41,458 bases of DNA from NCBI GenBank assembly GCA_018268515.1, contig JAFDWK010000073.1, positions 460 to 41,917 of the forward strand, written 5' to 3'. A program made the position numbers and the translations under genes. Of the stretch, positions 31,547 to 39,550 are shown one piece after another. The stretch's first letter is position 1, and each line of letters begins with the position of its first letter. This stretch comes from Actinomycetota bacterium (lineage in GTDB: Bacteria > Actinomycetota > Actinomycetes > Actinomycetales > Microbacteriaceae). The notes beneath the pieces are model-generated. The model ran no database searches. It was not told the origin of the DNA and was given only the letters and a program-made list of their open reading frames with translations.

Positions 31547-34500
31547 GTGCACGAAGAGACCTCGCTCACCGTCGGCCGCGTCACCCGCGTGCTCGGCGAG
31601 CGCGTGCGGCCCGCCGTCCATTCGGCCCGCATCCCGCTGGAGATCGGCGTGCACGCCCTGCCGGGCGAGCCGATCGCGCCCGCCGACGGCATGGCACTCG
31701 AGTACACGCCGTTCGCGGCCGGCCAGCAGTGGGGCCCCGCGTGGGGCACCACGTGGTTCCGCGTCCGCGGCACCGTGCCGGCCGAGTGGGCGGGCAAGCG
31801 CGTCGAGGCGCTCGTCGACCTCGGCTTCGACATCAACATGACCGGGTTCCAGTGCGAGGCCCTCGCCTACCGCACCGGGGCCGACGGCGAGCCGATCCCG
31901 GTGAAGAGCCTCAACCCGCGCAACCAGTGGCTGCCGATCACGGAGCGGGCCGAGGGCGAGGAGGCGATCGAGCTGTTCCTCGAGGGCGCCTCCAATCCGG
32001 TGCTGCTGGACTACCACCCCTTCCTGCCGACGCAGGAGGGCGACATCCTCACCTCCTCGCCGGATCCGCTCTACCGCGTGCGGCACATGGACCTCGCCGT
32101 GTTCGAGCCCGAGGTGTTCGAGCTCTCCCTCGATCTCGAGGTGCTGCTCGAGCTGCAGGCGGAGCTGCCCGAGACCAGCCCCCGCCGGATGCGCATCCTG
32201 CAGGCGCTCGACAACGCCCTGGACGAGCTCGACCTGCAGCGCATCGTCGAGACCGCGGGCGAGGCCCGCGCGCAGCTGGCCGACGTGCTCGCCGCACCCG
32301 CCGACGCGAGCGCGCACCGCATCGCCGCGATCGGGCACGCGCACATCGACTCCGCCTGGCTGTGGCCGCTGCGTGAGACCGTGCGCAAGGTCGCCCGCAC
32401 CACGTCGTCGATGACGACCCTGCTCGAGGAGCAGCCGCAGTTCCGCTACGGCATGTCCAGCGCGCAGCAGTACGCCTGGATGAAGGAGCACCGTCCCGAG
32501 GTCTACGCCCGGATCAAGGCCGCCGTCGCCGAGGGCCGCTTCCTGCCGCTGGGCGGCATGTGGGTCGAGTCCGACACCGTGATGCCGACCGGCGAGTCGC
32601 TGGTGCGGCAGTTCTCGCACGGGCAGCGCTTCTTCGAGCGCGAGTTCGGGATCCGCTCGAAGGGCGTCTGGCTGCCGGACAGCTTCGGCTACTCCCCCGC
32701 CCTGCCGCAGCTCATGCGCCGGGCCGGCTTCGAGTGGTTCTTCACGCAGAAGATCTCGTGGAACCAGCGCAACGTGTTCCCGCACCACAGCTTCGACTGG
32801 GAGGGCATCGACGGATCGCGGATCTTCACGCACTTCCCCCCCATGGACACCTACAACTCGCAGCTCTCGGGCATGGAGGTCGCCAAGGCGTCCCGCCAGT
32901 TCAAGGAGAACCGCGTCGCGACGCGCTCGATCGCCCCGGTCGGCTGGGGCGACGGCGGCGGCGGCACGACCCGCGAGATGACCGGCAAGGCCTCCCGCCT
33001 CGCGGATCTCGAAGGCAGCGCGAAGGTCGAGTGGATCCACCCCGACGAGTTCTTCGACGCCGCCAAGGCGGAGCTTCCGGATCCCGCCGTGTGGGTCGGC
33101 GAGCTGTACCTCGAGCTGCACCGCGGCACGCTCACCAGCCAGCACGCCACGAAGGCGCTGCACCGCTGGGCCGAGCAGGCGCTCATCGAGGCCGAGCTGT
33201 GGGCATCGACCGCCGCCGTGCGCCTCGGTGCGGCCTACCCGCACGACGAGCTCGACCGGCTGTGGGAGACGGTGCTGCTGCACGAGTTCCACGACATCCT
33301 GCCGGGCACCTCGATCGCGTGGGTGCACCGCGAGGCGGTCTCGGTGCTCTCCGGCGTACTCGACGAGGCCCGCACGCTGTCGGATGCCGCACGCGCGGCG
33401 CTCGCCGGCTCCGGGGATCTCGAGCTCGTCTTCACCCCGACCTCGGTGGGCGTCGGATCCGGTGCCCAGGCGCTCGGCGCCGCCGCACGCACGGACCGGT
33501 CCCTGAGCGAGGAGCGCAGCGCCCTTCGTCTCGCTTCGCTCGCTCAGGAACCGGCGAAGGGCGTCTCGCTCACCGAGACCGGATCCGGGTTCCGCCTCGA
33601 GAACGACCTCGTCGCGGTCGTGATCTCGCCCGAGGGCCTCATCGTCTCCGCCGTGGACAAGGCCACGGGCCGCGAGACGATCCCGGCCGGCAAGCCCGCG
33701 AACCTGTTCCAGCTGCACCAGGACTTCCCGAACATGTGGGACGCGTGGGACATCGACAAGTACTACCGCAACCGCGTGGACGACCTGACCGCGGTGTCGT
33801 CGATCTCCGCCTCGGTCGAGGACGGCGTCGCGACGATCGTGGTGGAGCGGCCGTTCTCGGTGTCGTCCCTGCGGCAGACGATCACGCTGGCCCCCGGATC
33901 CCGCACCGTGTCGCTGCGCAACGAGATCGACTGGCACGAGACCGAGAAGCTGCTCAAGCTCGCCTTCCCGCTCGACGTCTTCGCCCGGCAGACGGCCGCC
34001 GAGACGCAGTTCGGCTTCCAGCGCCGGGTCACGCACGTGAACACGAGCTGGGAGGCCGCGAAGTTCGAGACCTCGATGCACCGTTTCGTGCTGGTGCAGG
34101 AGGACGGCGGCTTCGGCGCCGCGCTCGTGAACGACTCGATCTACGGCTTCGACACCACGCGCGACGTGGACGGCGACGACGTCAGCACCACCGTGCGCCT
34201 GTCGCTGCTGCGCGCCCCGCGCTTCCCCGACCCCGACACCGACCACGGCACGCACGAGATCCAGGTGGGCCTGGTGATCGGCGCCGACGCCGCGATCGCG
34301 ACCGCCGAGGGCATCACGCTGAACGCGCCGTCGACCGTCGTCCGGGGCGCGAACGAGGTCGAGCCGCTGGTGGCCGTGTCGGGCGAGGGCATCGTCGTGT
34401 CGAGTGTGAAGCTCGCCGACGACCGCTCCGGCGACGTGATCGTGCGCGTCTACGAGGCGCTCGGTCGGCGCACGAGCGGATCCCTGTCGGTCGGCTTCGC

Positions 34501-34618
34501 GCACACCGGGATCCGCGAGGTCTCGCTCATCGAGGATGAGCTGGAGTCGCCGCGCACCGGCGAGGCGCTGGAGCTGCGTCCGTTCGAGGTGCGCACGCTG
34601 CGCATCCCCCGGGCCTGA
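31547..34618 (+). CDS. GH38 alpha-mannosidase
   Basis: A 1023-residue class II alpha-mannosidase, a zinc-dependent retaining enzyme that trims alpha-mannose from N-glycans. Zinc ligands lie in HAHIDSAWLWP (His266, Asp268); the nucleophile Asp378 in WLPDSFGYSP binds zinc as well; HEFHDILPGTS starts near residue 579. C-terminal beta-sandwich domains follow. There is no signal peptide. I chose the GTG at 31547, seven bases after AAAGGAG, over an upstream in-frame start. Residues about 651-669 are encoded by a palindromic intergenic-type element (33496-33554) that seems to have inserted in frame. Confidence 0.94.
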   Translation: MHEETSLTVGRVTRVLGERVRPAVHSARIPLEIGVHALPGEPIAPADGMALEYTPFAAGQQWGPAWGTTWFRVRGTVPAEWAGKRVEALVDLGFDINMTGFQCEALAYRTGADGEPIPVKSLNPRNQWLPITERAEGEEAIELFLEGASNPVLLDYHPFLPTQEGDILTSSPDPLYRVRHMDLAVFEPEVFELSLDLEVLLELQAELPETSPRRMRILQALDNALDELDLQRIVETAGEARAQLADVLAAPADASAHRIAAIGHAHIDSAWLWPLRETVRKVARTTSSMTTLLEEQPQFRYGMSSAQQYAWMKEHRPEVYARIKAAVAEGRFLPLGGMWVESDTVMPTGESLVRQFSHGQRFFEREFGIRSKGVWLPDSFGYSPALPQLMRRAGFEWFFTQKISWNQRNVFPHHSFDWEGIDGSRIFTHFPPMDTYNSQLSGMEVAKASRQFKENRVATRSIAPVGWGDGGGGTTREMTGKASRLADLEGSAKVEWIHPDEFFDAAKAELPDPAVWVGELYLELHRGTLTSQHATKALHRWAEQALIEAELWASTAAVRLGAAYPHDELDRLWETVLLHEFHDILPGTSIAWVHREAVSVLSGVLDEARTLSDAARAALAGSGDLELVFTPTSVGVGSGAQALGAAARTDRSLSEERSALRLASLAQEPAKGVSLTETGSGFRLENDLVAVVISPEGLIVSAVDKATGRETIPAGKPANLFQLHQDFPNMWDAWDIDKYYRNRVDDLTAVSSISASVEDGVATIVVERPFSVSSLRQTITLAPGSRTVSLRNEIDWHETEKLLKLAFPLDVFARQTAAETQFGFQRRVTHVNTSWEAAKFETSMHRFVLVQEDGGFGAALVNDSIYGFDTTRDVDGDDVSTTVRLSLLRAPRFPDPDTDHGTHEIQVGLVIGADAAIATAEGITLNAPSTVVRGANEVEPLVAVSGEGIVVSSVKLADDRSGDVIVRVYEALGRRTSGSLSVGFAHTGIREVSLIEDELESPRTGEALELRPFEVRTLRIPRA
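33496..33554. repeat. REP-like palindromic element inside the GH38 coding sequence
   Basis: The 59 bases run from CCGGT-CCCTGAGCGA to TCGCTCAGG-AACCGG as an inverted repeat. The same GAGCGAGCGCAGCGAGACGAA family occurs between genes at 11676, 34627 and 41404. Here it is translated as a Ser/Leu/Glu/Arg-rich linker between the catalytic and C-terminal domains. Confidence 0.75.
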
Positions 34619-34811
34619 CGCCGTCGGGTTGAGCGAGCGCCTTTCGTCTCGTCGCTGCGCTCCTCGCTCAGGGGCCGGACCTTCCACCGGTTTCCTGAGC
34701 AAGCGCAGCGAGACGAGGGGCCCTCGGGGACCGCGAAGGTCCCTCCCGTCGCAAAAAGTGCCGCTCGGTTGTCCCAGAGCGGCACTTTTTGCGACGGGAA
34801 CAGGGCCGCGG
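34619..34811. other. Convergent intergenic region GH38/luxS: REP-like pair
   Basis: 34627-34720 contains two REP-like copies (GAGCGAGCGCCTTTCGTCTC... and CCTGAGCAAGCGCAGCGAGA...) in a tail-to-tail arrangement, followed by the perfect hairpin at 34744-34799. No gene. Confidence 0.7.
34744..34799. terminator. Perfect 23-bp hairpin, luxS 3' side
   Basis: Arms TCCCGTCGCAAAAAGTGCCG(CTC) and its exact reverse complement, loop of 10 bases. It lies between the convergent ends of GH38 and luxS and probably terminates both. The outer TCCCGTCGCAAA is shared with the hairpin at 35397-35453 on the other side of luxS. Confidence 0.7.
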
Positions 34812-35285
34812 TCAGCCCAGCACGCGGGTGAACGCGTCGCGGCTGATGCCCTGCTCCAGGATCCGCGCGGACCACTCGCGGGCGCTGTGCAGGCTGTGGT
34901 CGCGGTAGTTGCCGCACTCGATCGCACTGACGCCGGGCACGTCGCTCCACTCGGCCTTCTCGGCGATGAAGCGCAGGCTGTCGGTGATCGCGTCGACGAG
35001 CGCGGGCACCTCGGGGCGGCCCCACGTGATGAGGTGGAACCCGGTGCGGCAGCCGAACGGCGAGATGTCGATCACGCCGTCGACGCGGTCACGCAGCAGC
35101 GAGGCGAGCAGGTGCTCGATCGTGTGCAGGCCGGCGGTCGGGATCTCGCCCTCGTTCGGCTGCACGAAGCGCACGTCGAAGTTGGAGATCGAATCTCCCT
35201 GGGGCCCCTGCTCGACGCCGATGAGACGGATGTAGGGCGCCCTGACGGCGGTGTGGTCCAGGGTGAAGCTCTCGACCTCGGCCAT
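34812..35285 (-). CDS. luxS: S-ribosylhomocysteine lyase LuxS
   Basis: Cleaves S-ribosylhomocysteine to homocysteine and DPD, the precursor of autoinducer-2, in the activated methyl cycle. The 157-residue length is typical. The metal site is [10 protein letters not shown] (His54, His58) with Cys124 in ECGNYRDHS, and the catalytic Cys79 lies in [10 protein letters not shown] with general base Glu57. The ATG at 35285 has AAGGAGA upstream. Its normal partner (a nucleosidase of the Pfs type) is not in the window. The gene is monocistronic and bracketed by two hairpins with identical outer arms. Confidence 0.97.
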   Translation of the reverse strand: MAEVESFTLDHTAVRAPYIRLIGVEQGPQGDSISNFDVRFVQPNEGEIPTAGLHTIEHLLASLLRDRVDGVIDISPFGCRTGFHLITWGRPEVPALVDAITDSLRFIAEKAEWSDVPGVSAIECGNYRDHSLHSAREWSARILEQGISRDAFTRVLG

Positions 35286-35396
35286 GGCGGATCTCCTTCG
35301 GGTGGCAGGTGGACGGGGCCGGATCCGGCCCGGATCCGAGGCTACCCCCGTCTCCGCGGATGACGGCCGTCGACCGCAACACGATGACGGATCCGC

Positions 35397-35453
35397 TCCC
35401 GTCGCAAAGGATGTCGTTCTGAACGGACGATAGCGACATCCTTTGCGACGGGA
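35397..35453. terminator. Perfect 20-bp hairpin, luxS 5' side
   Basis: Arms TCCCGTCGCAAAGGATGTCG and its exact complement with a 17-base loop. The outer 12 bases are identical to those of the hairpin at 34744-34799, but the inner part differs. It may end transcription coming from upstream toward luxS. Confidence 0.6.
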
Positions 35454-35463
35454 AGGCCCTGGC

Positions 35464-35520
35464 TCAGGCCACGCGCTCCCCGGTGAAGAACGCGCGGATG
35501 TCGCCGGCGAGCAGTCCCCG
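35464..35520 (-). pseudogene. C-terminal tail of a lost minus-strand gene, possibly alpha/beta hydrolase
   Basis: The minus strand reads [18 protein letters not shown] followed by TGA at 35466-35464. This resembles the last helix of alpha/beta hydrolases but is too short to be sure. It is back-to-back with the WYL tail starting at 35523, with no N-terminal part of either gene. Confidence 0.35.
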
Positions 35521-35522
35521 CG

Positions 35523-35708
35523 GTCGGCGTGGTCGAGCCTCTCGACGCCGACCACTGCGTCCTGGTCACCGGAGCGGACAGCCTCGACACCGTTGCGGCG
35601 TACATCGGGATGCTGATGATGGACTTCACCGTGGAGAGCCCGCCGGAGTTGATCCCCCGGCTGCGCTTGCTGTCCGAGCGCTACGCCCGCGCGGTCGCGG
35701 GATCCTGA
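35523..35708 (+). pseudogene. C-terminal tail of a WYL-domain (YafY/PafC-like) transcriptional regulator
   Basis: About 61 residues ending in TGA at 35706-35708. [20 protein letters not shown] and [20 protein letters not shown], then RYARAVAG, match the C-terminal end of actinobacterial WYL regulators, where the pattern DSL..(A/V)..IG...DF.V..PPEL......L..RY.RA is usual. The HTH and the WYL core are missing, so this is a deletion remnant. Confidence 0.65.
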
Positions 35709-35743
35709 CGGATCCGGATCCGGCGCGCGATCCTGACCGCATC

Positions 35744-35842
35744 GCGCGCTCATCGCCGCTCGCACTCTGGCACGAGGCGCGCTCATCGCCGCTCGCACTC
35801 TGGCACGAGGCGCGCTCATCGCCGCTCGCACTCTGGCACGAG
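35744..35842. repeat. 33-bp perfect tandem repeat, three copies
   Basis: Identical units at 35744, 35777 and 35810, each starting GCGCGCTCATCGCCGCTCGC. The unit is a multiple of three and stays open in several frames, but no plausible protein contains it. Perfect identity suggests recent expansion. Confidence 0.9.
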
Positions 35843-35994
35843 ATGGATTTCGCCGCTGGACCGACCCCCAGAGCAACGTTCTCCATCTCTCAGCCGGAGC
35901 GAACGGCACTCGGAGATGGATTCCGCCGCTGACACACTCGGCGCAGCAGCGAAAGGCATCCCTGACGGATCCCGGTGCCGACGCCCGGTGCTTC

Positions 35995-36813
35995 TCAGCC
36001 GTGGCCGTAGCGCGTGACGATCTCGTCGGTGAGCGGGGGCCAGATCCGCTTGTGGTCCTCCCCGAACGGGACGCCGGAGAGGAACGCCGCCGCGACGTCG
36101 CGCGAGCGGTCGATGAACAGGAAGCTGCCGAGCGCGCCGAAGTGACCGGCGGTCTCCGACGGGAGGGCGTCGCTCAGCCAGTGCGGGCTCTTCAGGCCCT
36201 TGAGCTCGAAGCCGAGGCCCCACTGGTTGTCGGTGTACGAGCCGAAGCCGGGCACGATCCCGCGCAGCCCCGGGTGCGAGACGGTGAGCGCGAGGTCCCG
36301 CAGCGCGGCGGGGATCAGCACGGGACGCAGCACCTCGCGGCCGAAGATCAGCAGGTCCTCGATCGAGGCGGATGCTCCTGCCGACGGACGGCCGGTCACC
36401 TCGGTGCGCTCCATGCCCAGCGGAAGCGTCACCTCGCGCAGCATCCAGTCCGCGAAATCCATGCCCACGGCGTCGGCGACGTGCGCGGCGAGGGCGTCGA
36501 ACCCGGCGTTCGAGTAGATCCGGCGCTCGCCCGGCGCCTTCTGCGGCTCGGATCCTTCCATCGGCAGCCCGCTCGTGTGATCGAGCAGGTTCAGCACGGT
36601 CGCCCCCGCGGGCCCCGCCGGCTCGTCCAGATCCACGAGCCCGCGCTCGACCGCCACGAGAACGCCCCAGGCGGTCAGCGGCTTCGTGACGGACGCCAGC
36701 GGCAGCACGGCCCGCGGATCGCCCTGTACGGCGAGGGTCTCCTCCGAGTCGGTGACTCCGACGAGGGCGGCGTGCGGAAAGCCGTCGGTCGCGGCGAAGG
36801 TCGTCGTCTGCAC
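35995..36813 (-). CDS. Serine hydrolase of the beta-lactamase / penicillin-binding-protein-like (class C) family
   Basis: A 272-residue protein with the SxxK motif SVTK (Ser41-Lys44) in [12 protein letters not shown] and the second motif in [10 protein letters not shown] (Tyr-Ser-Asn). A later His/Gly region ([15 protein letters not shown]) corresponds to the third motif. It resembles esterase/DD-peptidase-like members of PF00144. No signal peptide, so probably cytosolic. The GTG at 36813 follows GACGAT by six bases; the much longer upstream open frame was rejected because it crosses a non-coding hairpin and an opposite-strand gene relic. Substrate unknown. Confidence 0.88.
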   Translation of the reverse strand: MQTTTFAATDGFPHAALVGVTDSEETLAVQGDPRAVLPLASVTKPLTAWGVLVAVERGLVDLDEPAGPAGATVLNLLDHTSGLPMEGSEPQKAPGERRIYSNAGFDALAAHVADAVGMDFADWMLREVTLPLGMERTEVTGRPSAGASASIEDLLIFGREVLRPVLIPAALRDLALTVSHPGLRGIVPGFGSYTDNQWGLGFELKGLKSPHWLSDALPSETAGHFGALGSFLFIDRSRDVAAAFLSGVPFGEDHKRIWPPLTDEIVTRYGHG

Positions 36814-36825
36814 GGGTCCATCGTC
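36814..36825 (-). promoter_or_regulatory. Leaderless -10 element of the serine hydrolase gene
   Basis: GACGAT on the minus strand (36825-36820), six bases (ggaccc), then GTG. Confidence 0.45.
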
Positions 36826-36848
36826 CCATGGGTCCGACGCCCTCCTCC

Positions 36849-36919
36849 CGCGAAAAACCACCTCCTGCGCGAGACACCACGGCGGATGTGGGGTCTCGTG
36901 CGAGATCTGGTTTCTCGCG
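36849..36919. repeat. Long imperfect hairpin upstream of the serine hydrolase
   Basis: Arms of about 30 bases pair at 23 positions; the outer ends are CGCGA-AAACCA and their complement, with GAGAC/GTCTC inside. The rest of 36920-37084 shows no gene. Confidence 0.6.
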
Positions 36920-37084
36920 GATCCGGAGAGCCGCCGACGCCCCCGGGGATGAAAGCCGCATCCGCCCGCGCCGCCCGTGCCGAAATCCATCCCCACCGCA
37001 CGCCCGGCGTCGGATCCGGATGTCACACATCCGCACCGGCCGGTGTCTCCATGTTCGAAGGCACGAGGAACGTGCCGCAGAAGG

Positions 37085-37360
37085 AGCGGCGGGCTCGTGC
37101 GGCACGCGGCCCGGCGGCCGCTGCACGGCGCCGATCGCGTGGTGGCGTTCCTGCAGGGCAGCATCGCCAAGCTCGACACGGCCTTCGCCGTGGTACCGCT
37201 CCGGGTCAACGGCACGCTCGCCGCGGGCGTCCGAGTCGGCGGTGAACTGCTCGCGGCGGTGAGCTTCGCGGTCGAGGACGGCCGCATCACCCAGGTGTTC
37301 TCGGTCGCCAATCCCGACAAACTCGCGGGTCTGGAGGCCGAGGCCCGGCTCTCCCGCTGA
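37085..37360 (+). pseudogene. C-terminal SnoaL-like tail of an ECF41/SigJ-type sigma factor
   Basis: About 91 residues ending in TGA at 37358-37360: GGLVRHAARRPLHGADRVVA, LRVNGTLAAGVRVGGELLAA, VEDGRITQVFSVANPDKLAG. This is the C-terminal regulatory domain of ECF41-family sigma factors, where NPDKL near the end is a hallmark. The sigma-2 and sigma-4 domains are absent and the upstream frame is unrelated sequence, so only a 3' remnant is left. Confidence 0.7.
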
Positions 37361-37407
37361 CGCCTCGCGCATCCGGATCCGAGTCCGATCGATCGGATCC
37401 GGATCCG

Positions 37408-37441
37408 CGAAACGCGGCTCCTGGAGGGGAACCGCGTTTCG
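37408..37441. terminator. 10-bp perfect hairpin downstream of glyS and the sigma-factor relic
   Basis: Arms CGAAACGCGG and CCGCGTTTCG with a 14-base loop. It sits between the plus-strand sigma relic end (37360) and the minus-strand glyS end (37595). 37442-37594 shows no gene. Confidence 0.5.
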
Positions 37442-37594
37442 TCTCGGTCGCCTGCGGCGTCCTCGCGGGGCGACCCCGAGCGGGCGATGAACGTCAGCCG
37501 CCGCACGGTCGCGCACCCCGAGAGCGGACGCGCGCCGCTCGGTCTCGTCGGCCGAGCGTGGACGGCTGTCGCAGGGCGCCGGGAAGGATCCGGC

Positions 37595-38980
37595 TCAGGC
37601 GCCCTTCAGGCGCTCCGAGAGGTAGGCGTCGAGCTCGGCGAGCGGCACGCGCTCCTGCGCCATGGTGTCGCGGTCGCGCACGGTCACGGCGTCGTCGTCG
37701 AGCGAGTCGAAGTCGATCGTGACGCAGAACGGGGTGCCGATCTCGTCCTGGCGGCGATAGCGGCGGCCGATCGCGCCGGCGTCGTCGAAGTCGATCGCCC
37801 AGTGCCCGCGCAGCTTGTCCGCGACCTCGCGGGCCAGCGGCGAGAGGCGCTCGTTGCGCGAGAGCGGCAGCACCGCGACCTTGACCGGAGCCAGGCGCGG
37901 GTCGAGCTTCAGCACGGTGCGCACGTCGGTGCCGCCCTTGGCGTTGGGCACCTCCTCCTCGACGTAGGCGTCCACGAGGAACGCCATCATCGAACGGGTG
38001 AGGCCGAACGACGGCTCGATCACGTACGGGATGTACTTCTCGCCCGATGCCTGATCGAAGTAGGTGAGCGATGAGCCCGAAGCCTCGCTGTGGTTGGACA
38101 GGTCGAAGTCGGTGCGGTTGGCGACGCCCATGAGCTCGCCCCACTCCTTGCCGGCGAACCCGAAGCGGTACTCGACATCGATCGTGCCCGCCGAGTAGTG
38201 CGCGCGGTCCTCCTCCGGGACGTCGAACTGGCGGATGTTCTCCGCGTTGATCCCGAGGTCGATGAACCAGTTCCAGCACTCCTGCACCCAGTGCTCGAAC
38301 CATTCCTGCGCCTCGGCGGGCGGCACGAAGTACTCGATCTCCATCTGCTCGAACTCGCGGGTGCGGAAGATGAAGTTGCCGGGGGTGATCTCGTTGCGGA
38401 ACGCCTTGCCCACCTGACCGATGCCGAACGGCGGCTTCTTGCGGCTCGCGGTGAGCACGTTCGAGAAGTTCACGAAGATGCCCTGGGCGGTCTCCGGACG
38501 CAGGAAGTGCACGCCCGATTCGTCGTCCACGACGCCGAGGTAGGTCTTCACCAGGCCCGAGAACGCCTTGGGCTCGGTGTACTGGCCCTTGGTGCCGCAG
38601 TTCGGGCAGGGCACGTCGGCCAGGCCGTTCTCGGCGGGGCGGCCCTTGCGCGCCTCGAAGTCCTCGACGAGGTTGTCGGCGCGGAACCGCTTGTGGCACT
38701 GCAGGCACTCGACGAGCGGATCCGTGAAGGTCGCGACGTGACCGGACGCCTCCCACACCCGCTTGGGCAGGATGATCGACGAGTCCAGGCCCACCATGTC
38801 GCCGCGGCCGCGCACGAAGGTCTGCCACCACTGCCGGCGGATGTTCTCCTTCAGCTCGGTGCCGAGGGGGCCGTAGTCCCAGGCCGACCGGGAACCGCCG
38901 TAGATCTCACCCGCTTGGAACACGAACCCGCGGTGGCGGGCGAGGGCGATGACCTTGTCAAGACGGGACTGTTCGGCCAC
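37595..38980 (-). CDS. glyS: Glycyl-tRNA synthetase (alpha2, eukaryote-like type)
   Basis: A 461-residue class II synthetase charging tRNA(Gly). Motif 1 region [20 protein letters not shown] and [15 protein letters not shown] at the N-terminus, motif 2 [20 protein letters not shown], and motif 3 [14 protein letters not shown] are all present, followed by the anticodon-binding domain. A CxxC...CxxC zinc-ribbon-like insertion occurs (CLQCHKRF and CPNCGTKGQ). The GTG at 38980 ([10 protein letters not shown]) was chosen because GGAG precedes it at proper distance; a longer frame upstream crosses the promoter area. A TAGGAT -10 candidate lies at 39039-39034. Confidence 0.96.
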   Translation of the reverse strand: MAEQSRLDKVIALARHRGFVFQAGEIYGGSRSAWDYGPLGTELKENIRRQWWQTFVRGRGDMVGLDSSIILPKRVWEASGHVATFTDPLVECLQCHKRFRADNLVEDFEARKGRPAENGLADVPCPNCGTKGQYTEPKAFSGLVKTYLGVVDDESGVHFLRPETAQGIFVNFSNVLTASRKKPPFGIGQVGKAFRNEITPGNFIFRTREFEQMEIEYFVPPAEAQEWFEHWVQECWNWFIDLGINAENIRQFDVPEEDRAHYSAGTIDVEYRFGFAGKEWGELMGVANRTDFDLSNHSEASGSSLTYFDQASGEKYIPYVIEPSFGLTRSMMAFLVDAYVEEEVPNAKGGTDVRTVLKLDPRLAPVKVAVLPLSRNERLSPLAREVADKLRGHWAIDFDDAGAIGRRYRRQDEIGTPFCVTIDFDSLDDDAVTVRDRDTMAQERVPLAELDAYLSERLKGA

Positions 38981-39033
38981 GGTGGCTCCAATGGTCGGGT
39001 GACGCGGGGATGCGCACGAAGAGGCGCGCTTCA

Positions 39034-39039
39034 ATCCTA
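39034..39039 (-). promoter_or_regulatory. -10 candidate of glyS
   Basis: TAGGAT on the minus strand, about 53 bases before the GTG start, leaving a leader with a GGAG ribosome binding site. Confidence 0.4.
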
Positions 39040-39061
39040 TCGGCGCGGATCCGTCGGCGAG

Positions 39062-39078
39062 TCTCGCGGTTCGCGAGA
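39062..39078. terminator. Short perfect hairpin after the PIN toxin gene
   Basis: TCTCGCG-gtt-CGCGAGA, a 7-bp stem with a three-base loop, 37 bp downstream of the toxin stop on the minus strand. No T-run. Confidence 0.4.
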
Positions 39079-39115
39079 GTCAGGGCAGGAGATCCGCGAT
39101 CCGCCGAGACCCGCT

Positions 39116-39550
39116 TCAGAGCACGAATCCGTCCCGACCGGGCATGCGCGCCGGGATCCCCATCCCCTCGGCCGCCTCAGCCAGACGGTCATCGTACGTC
39201 CAGAGCTCCCGCGCTCCGACCGCAACGGCGGTGGCCAGATGAATGGCGTCGAGCGATCTCAGGATCGGCGGTCCGATGATTCGTGCGCTCTCGACGATCT
39301 GTTCGCCGATCGGTGCGATCGCGAGGTCTCCGAGAGCATCGGCCTCCGCGCTCCGGAGCACGGCGAGCGACTCCTCTTCGATCCGTCGCCGGGTCGCGCG
39401 CGACACTTCGACGACCGTCAGCGATGACGTGACGAATCTGTCTCCTCGTGCGATGGCTTCCGAGATCGAGTCCCGCAACGCCGTCGATTCCGCCTCCCGG
39501 AACGCTCGCTTCAGTGCAGCACTGGTGTCGAGATAGACCGGCAGACTCAT
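39116..39550 (-). CDS. vapC: PIN-domain ribonuclease toxin (VapC-like), second pair
   Basis: A 144-residue PIN protein with acidic site Asp8 (YLDTSAALKRAF), Glu48 (TVVEVSRA), Asp101 (SLDAIHLATAV) and Asp120/121 (TYDDRLAEAA). The ATG at 39550 overlaps the antitoxin stop by four bases (ATGA). It belongs to a different sub-branch from the toxin at 10350, judged by length and motif surroundings, so the two pairs are not recent duplicates. Confidence 0.92.
   Translation of the reverse strand: MSLPVYLDTSAALKRAFREAESTALRDSISEAIARGDRFVTSSLTVVEVSRATRRRIEEESLAVLRSAEADALGDLAIAPIGEQIVESARIIGPPILRSLDAIHLATAVAVGARELWTYDDRLAEAAEGMGIPARMPGRDGFVL

Larger units (their letters stand above)
35286..35994. other. 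Gene-poor region upstream of luxS: hairpin, two gene tails, 33-bp repeats
   Basis: Holds the luxS promoter area (35286-35396), a perfect hairpin, back-to-back 3' tails of a minus-strand hydrolase-like gene and a plus-strand WYL regulator, three perfect 33-bp tandem repeats, and two copies of AGATGGATT-CGCCGCTG (about 35842 and 35915) that end just before the serine hydrolase stop. No intact gene. Confidence 0.65.

Noticed and set aside
34744-34799. Classical intrinsic terminator
   Set aside because: The stem is perfect but the T-run is inside the arm and not after it, so the standard mechanism is not met; reported as a terminator by position only.
31376-34927. Very long minus-strand open frame antisense to the GH38 gene
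   Set aside because: High-GC genomes produce long antisense frames. This one is low-complexity (Arg/Gly/Glu/Leu-rich), has no recognisable domain and mirrors GH38 codon structure.
35626-35886. Small repeat protein encoded across the 33-bp repeats
   Set aside because: No start signals, no similarity, Ser/Ala/Arg-biased composition; the repeats stay open in other frames too.
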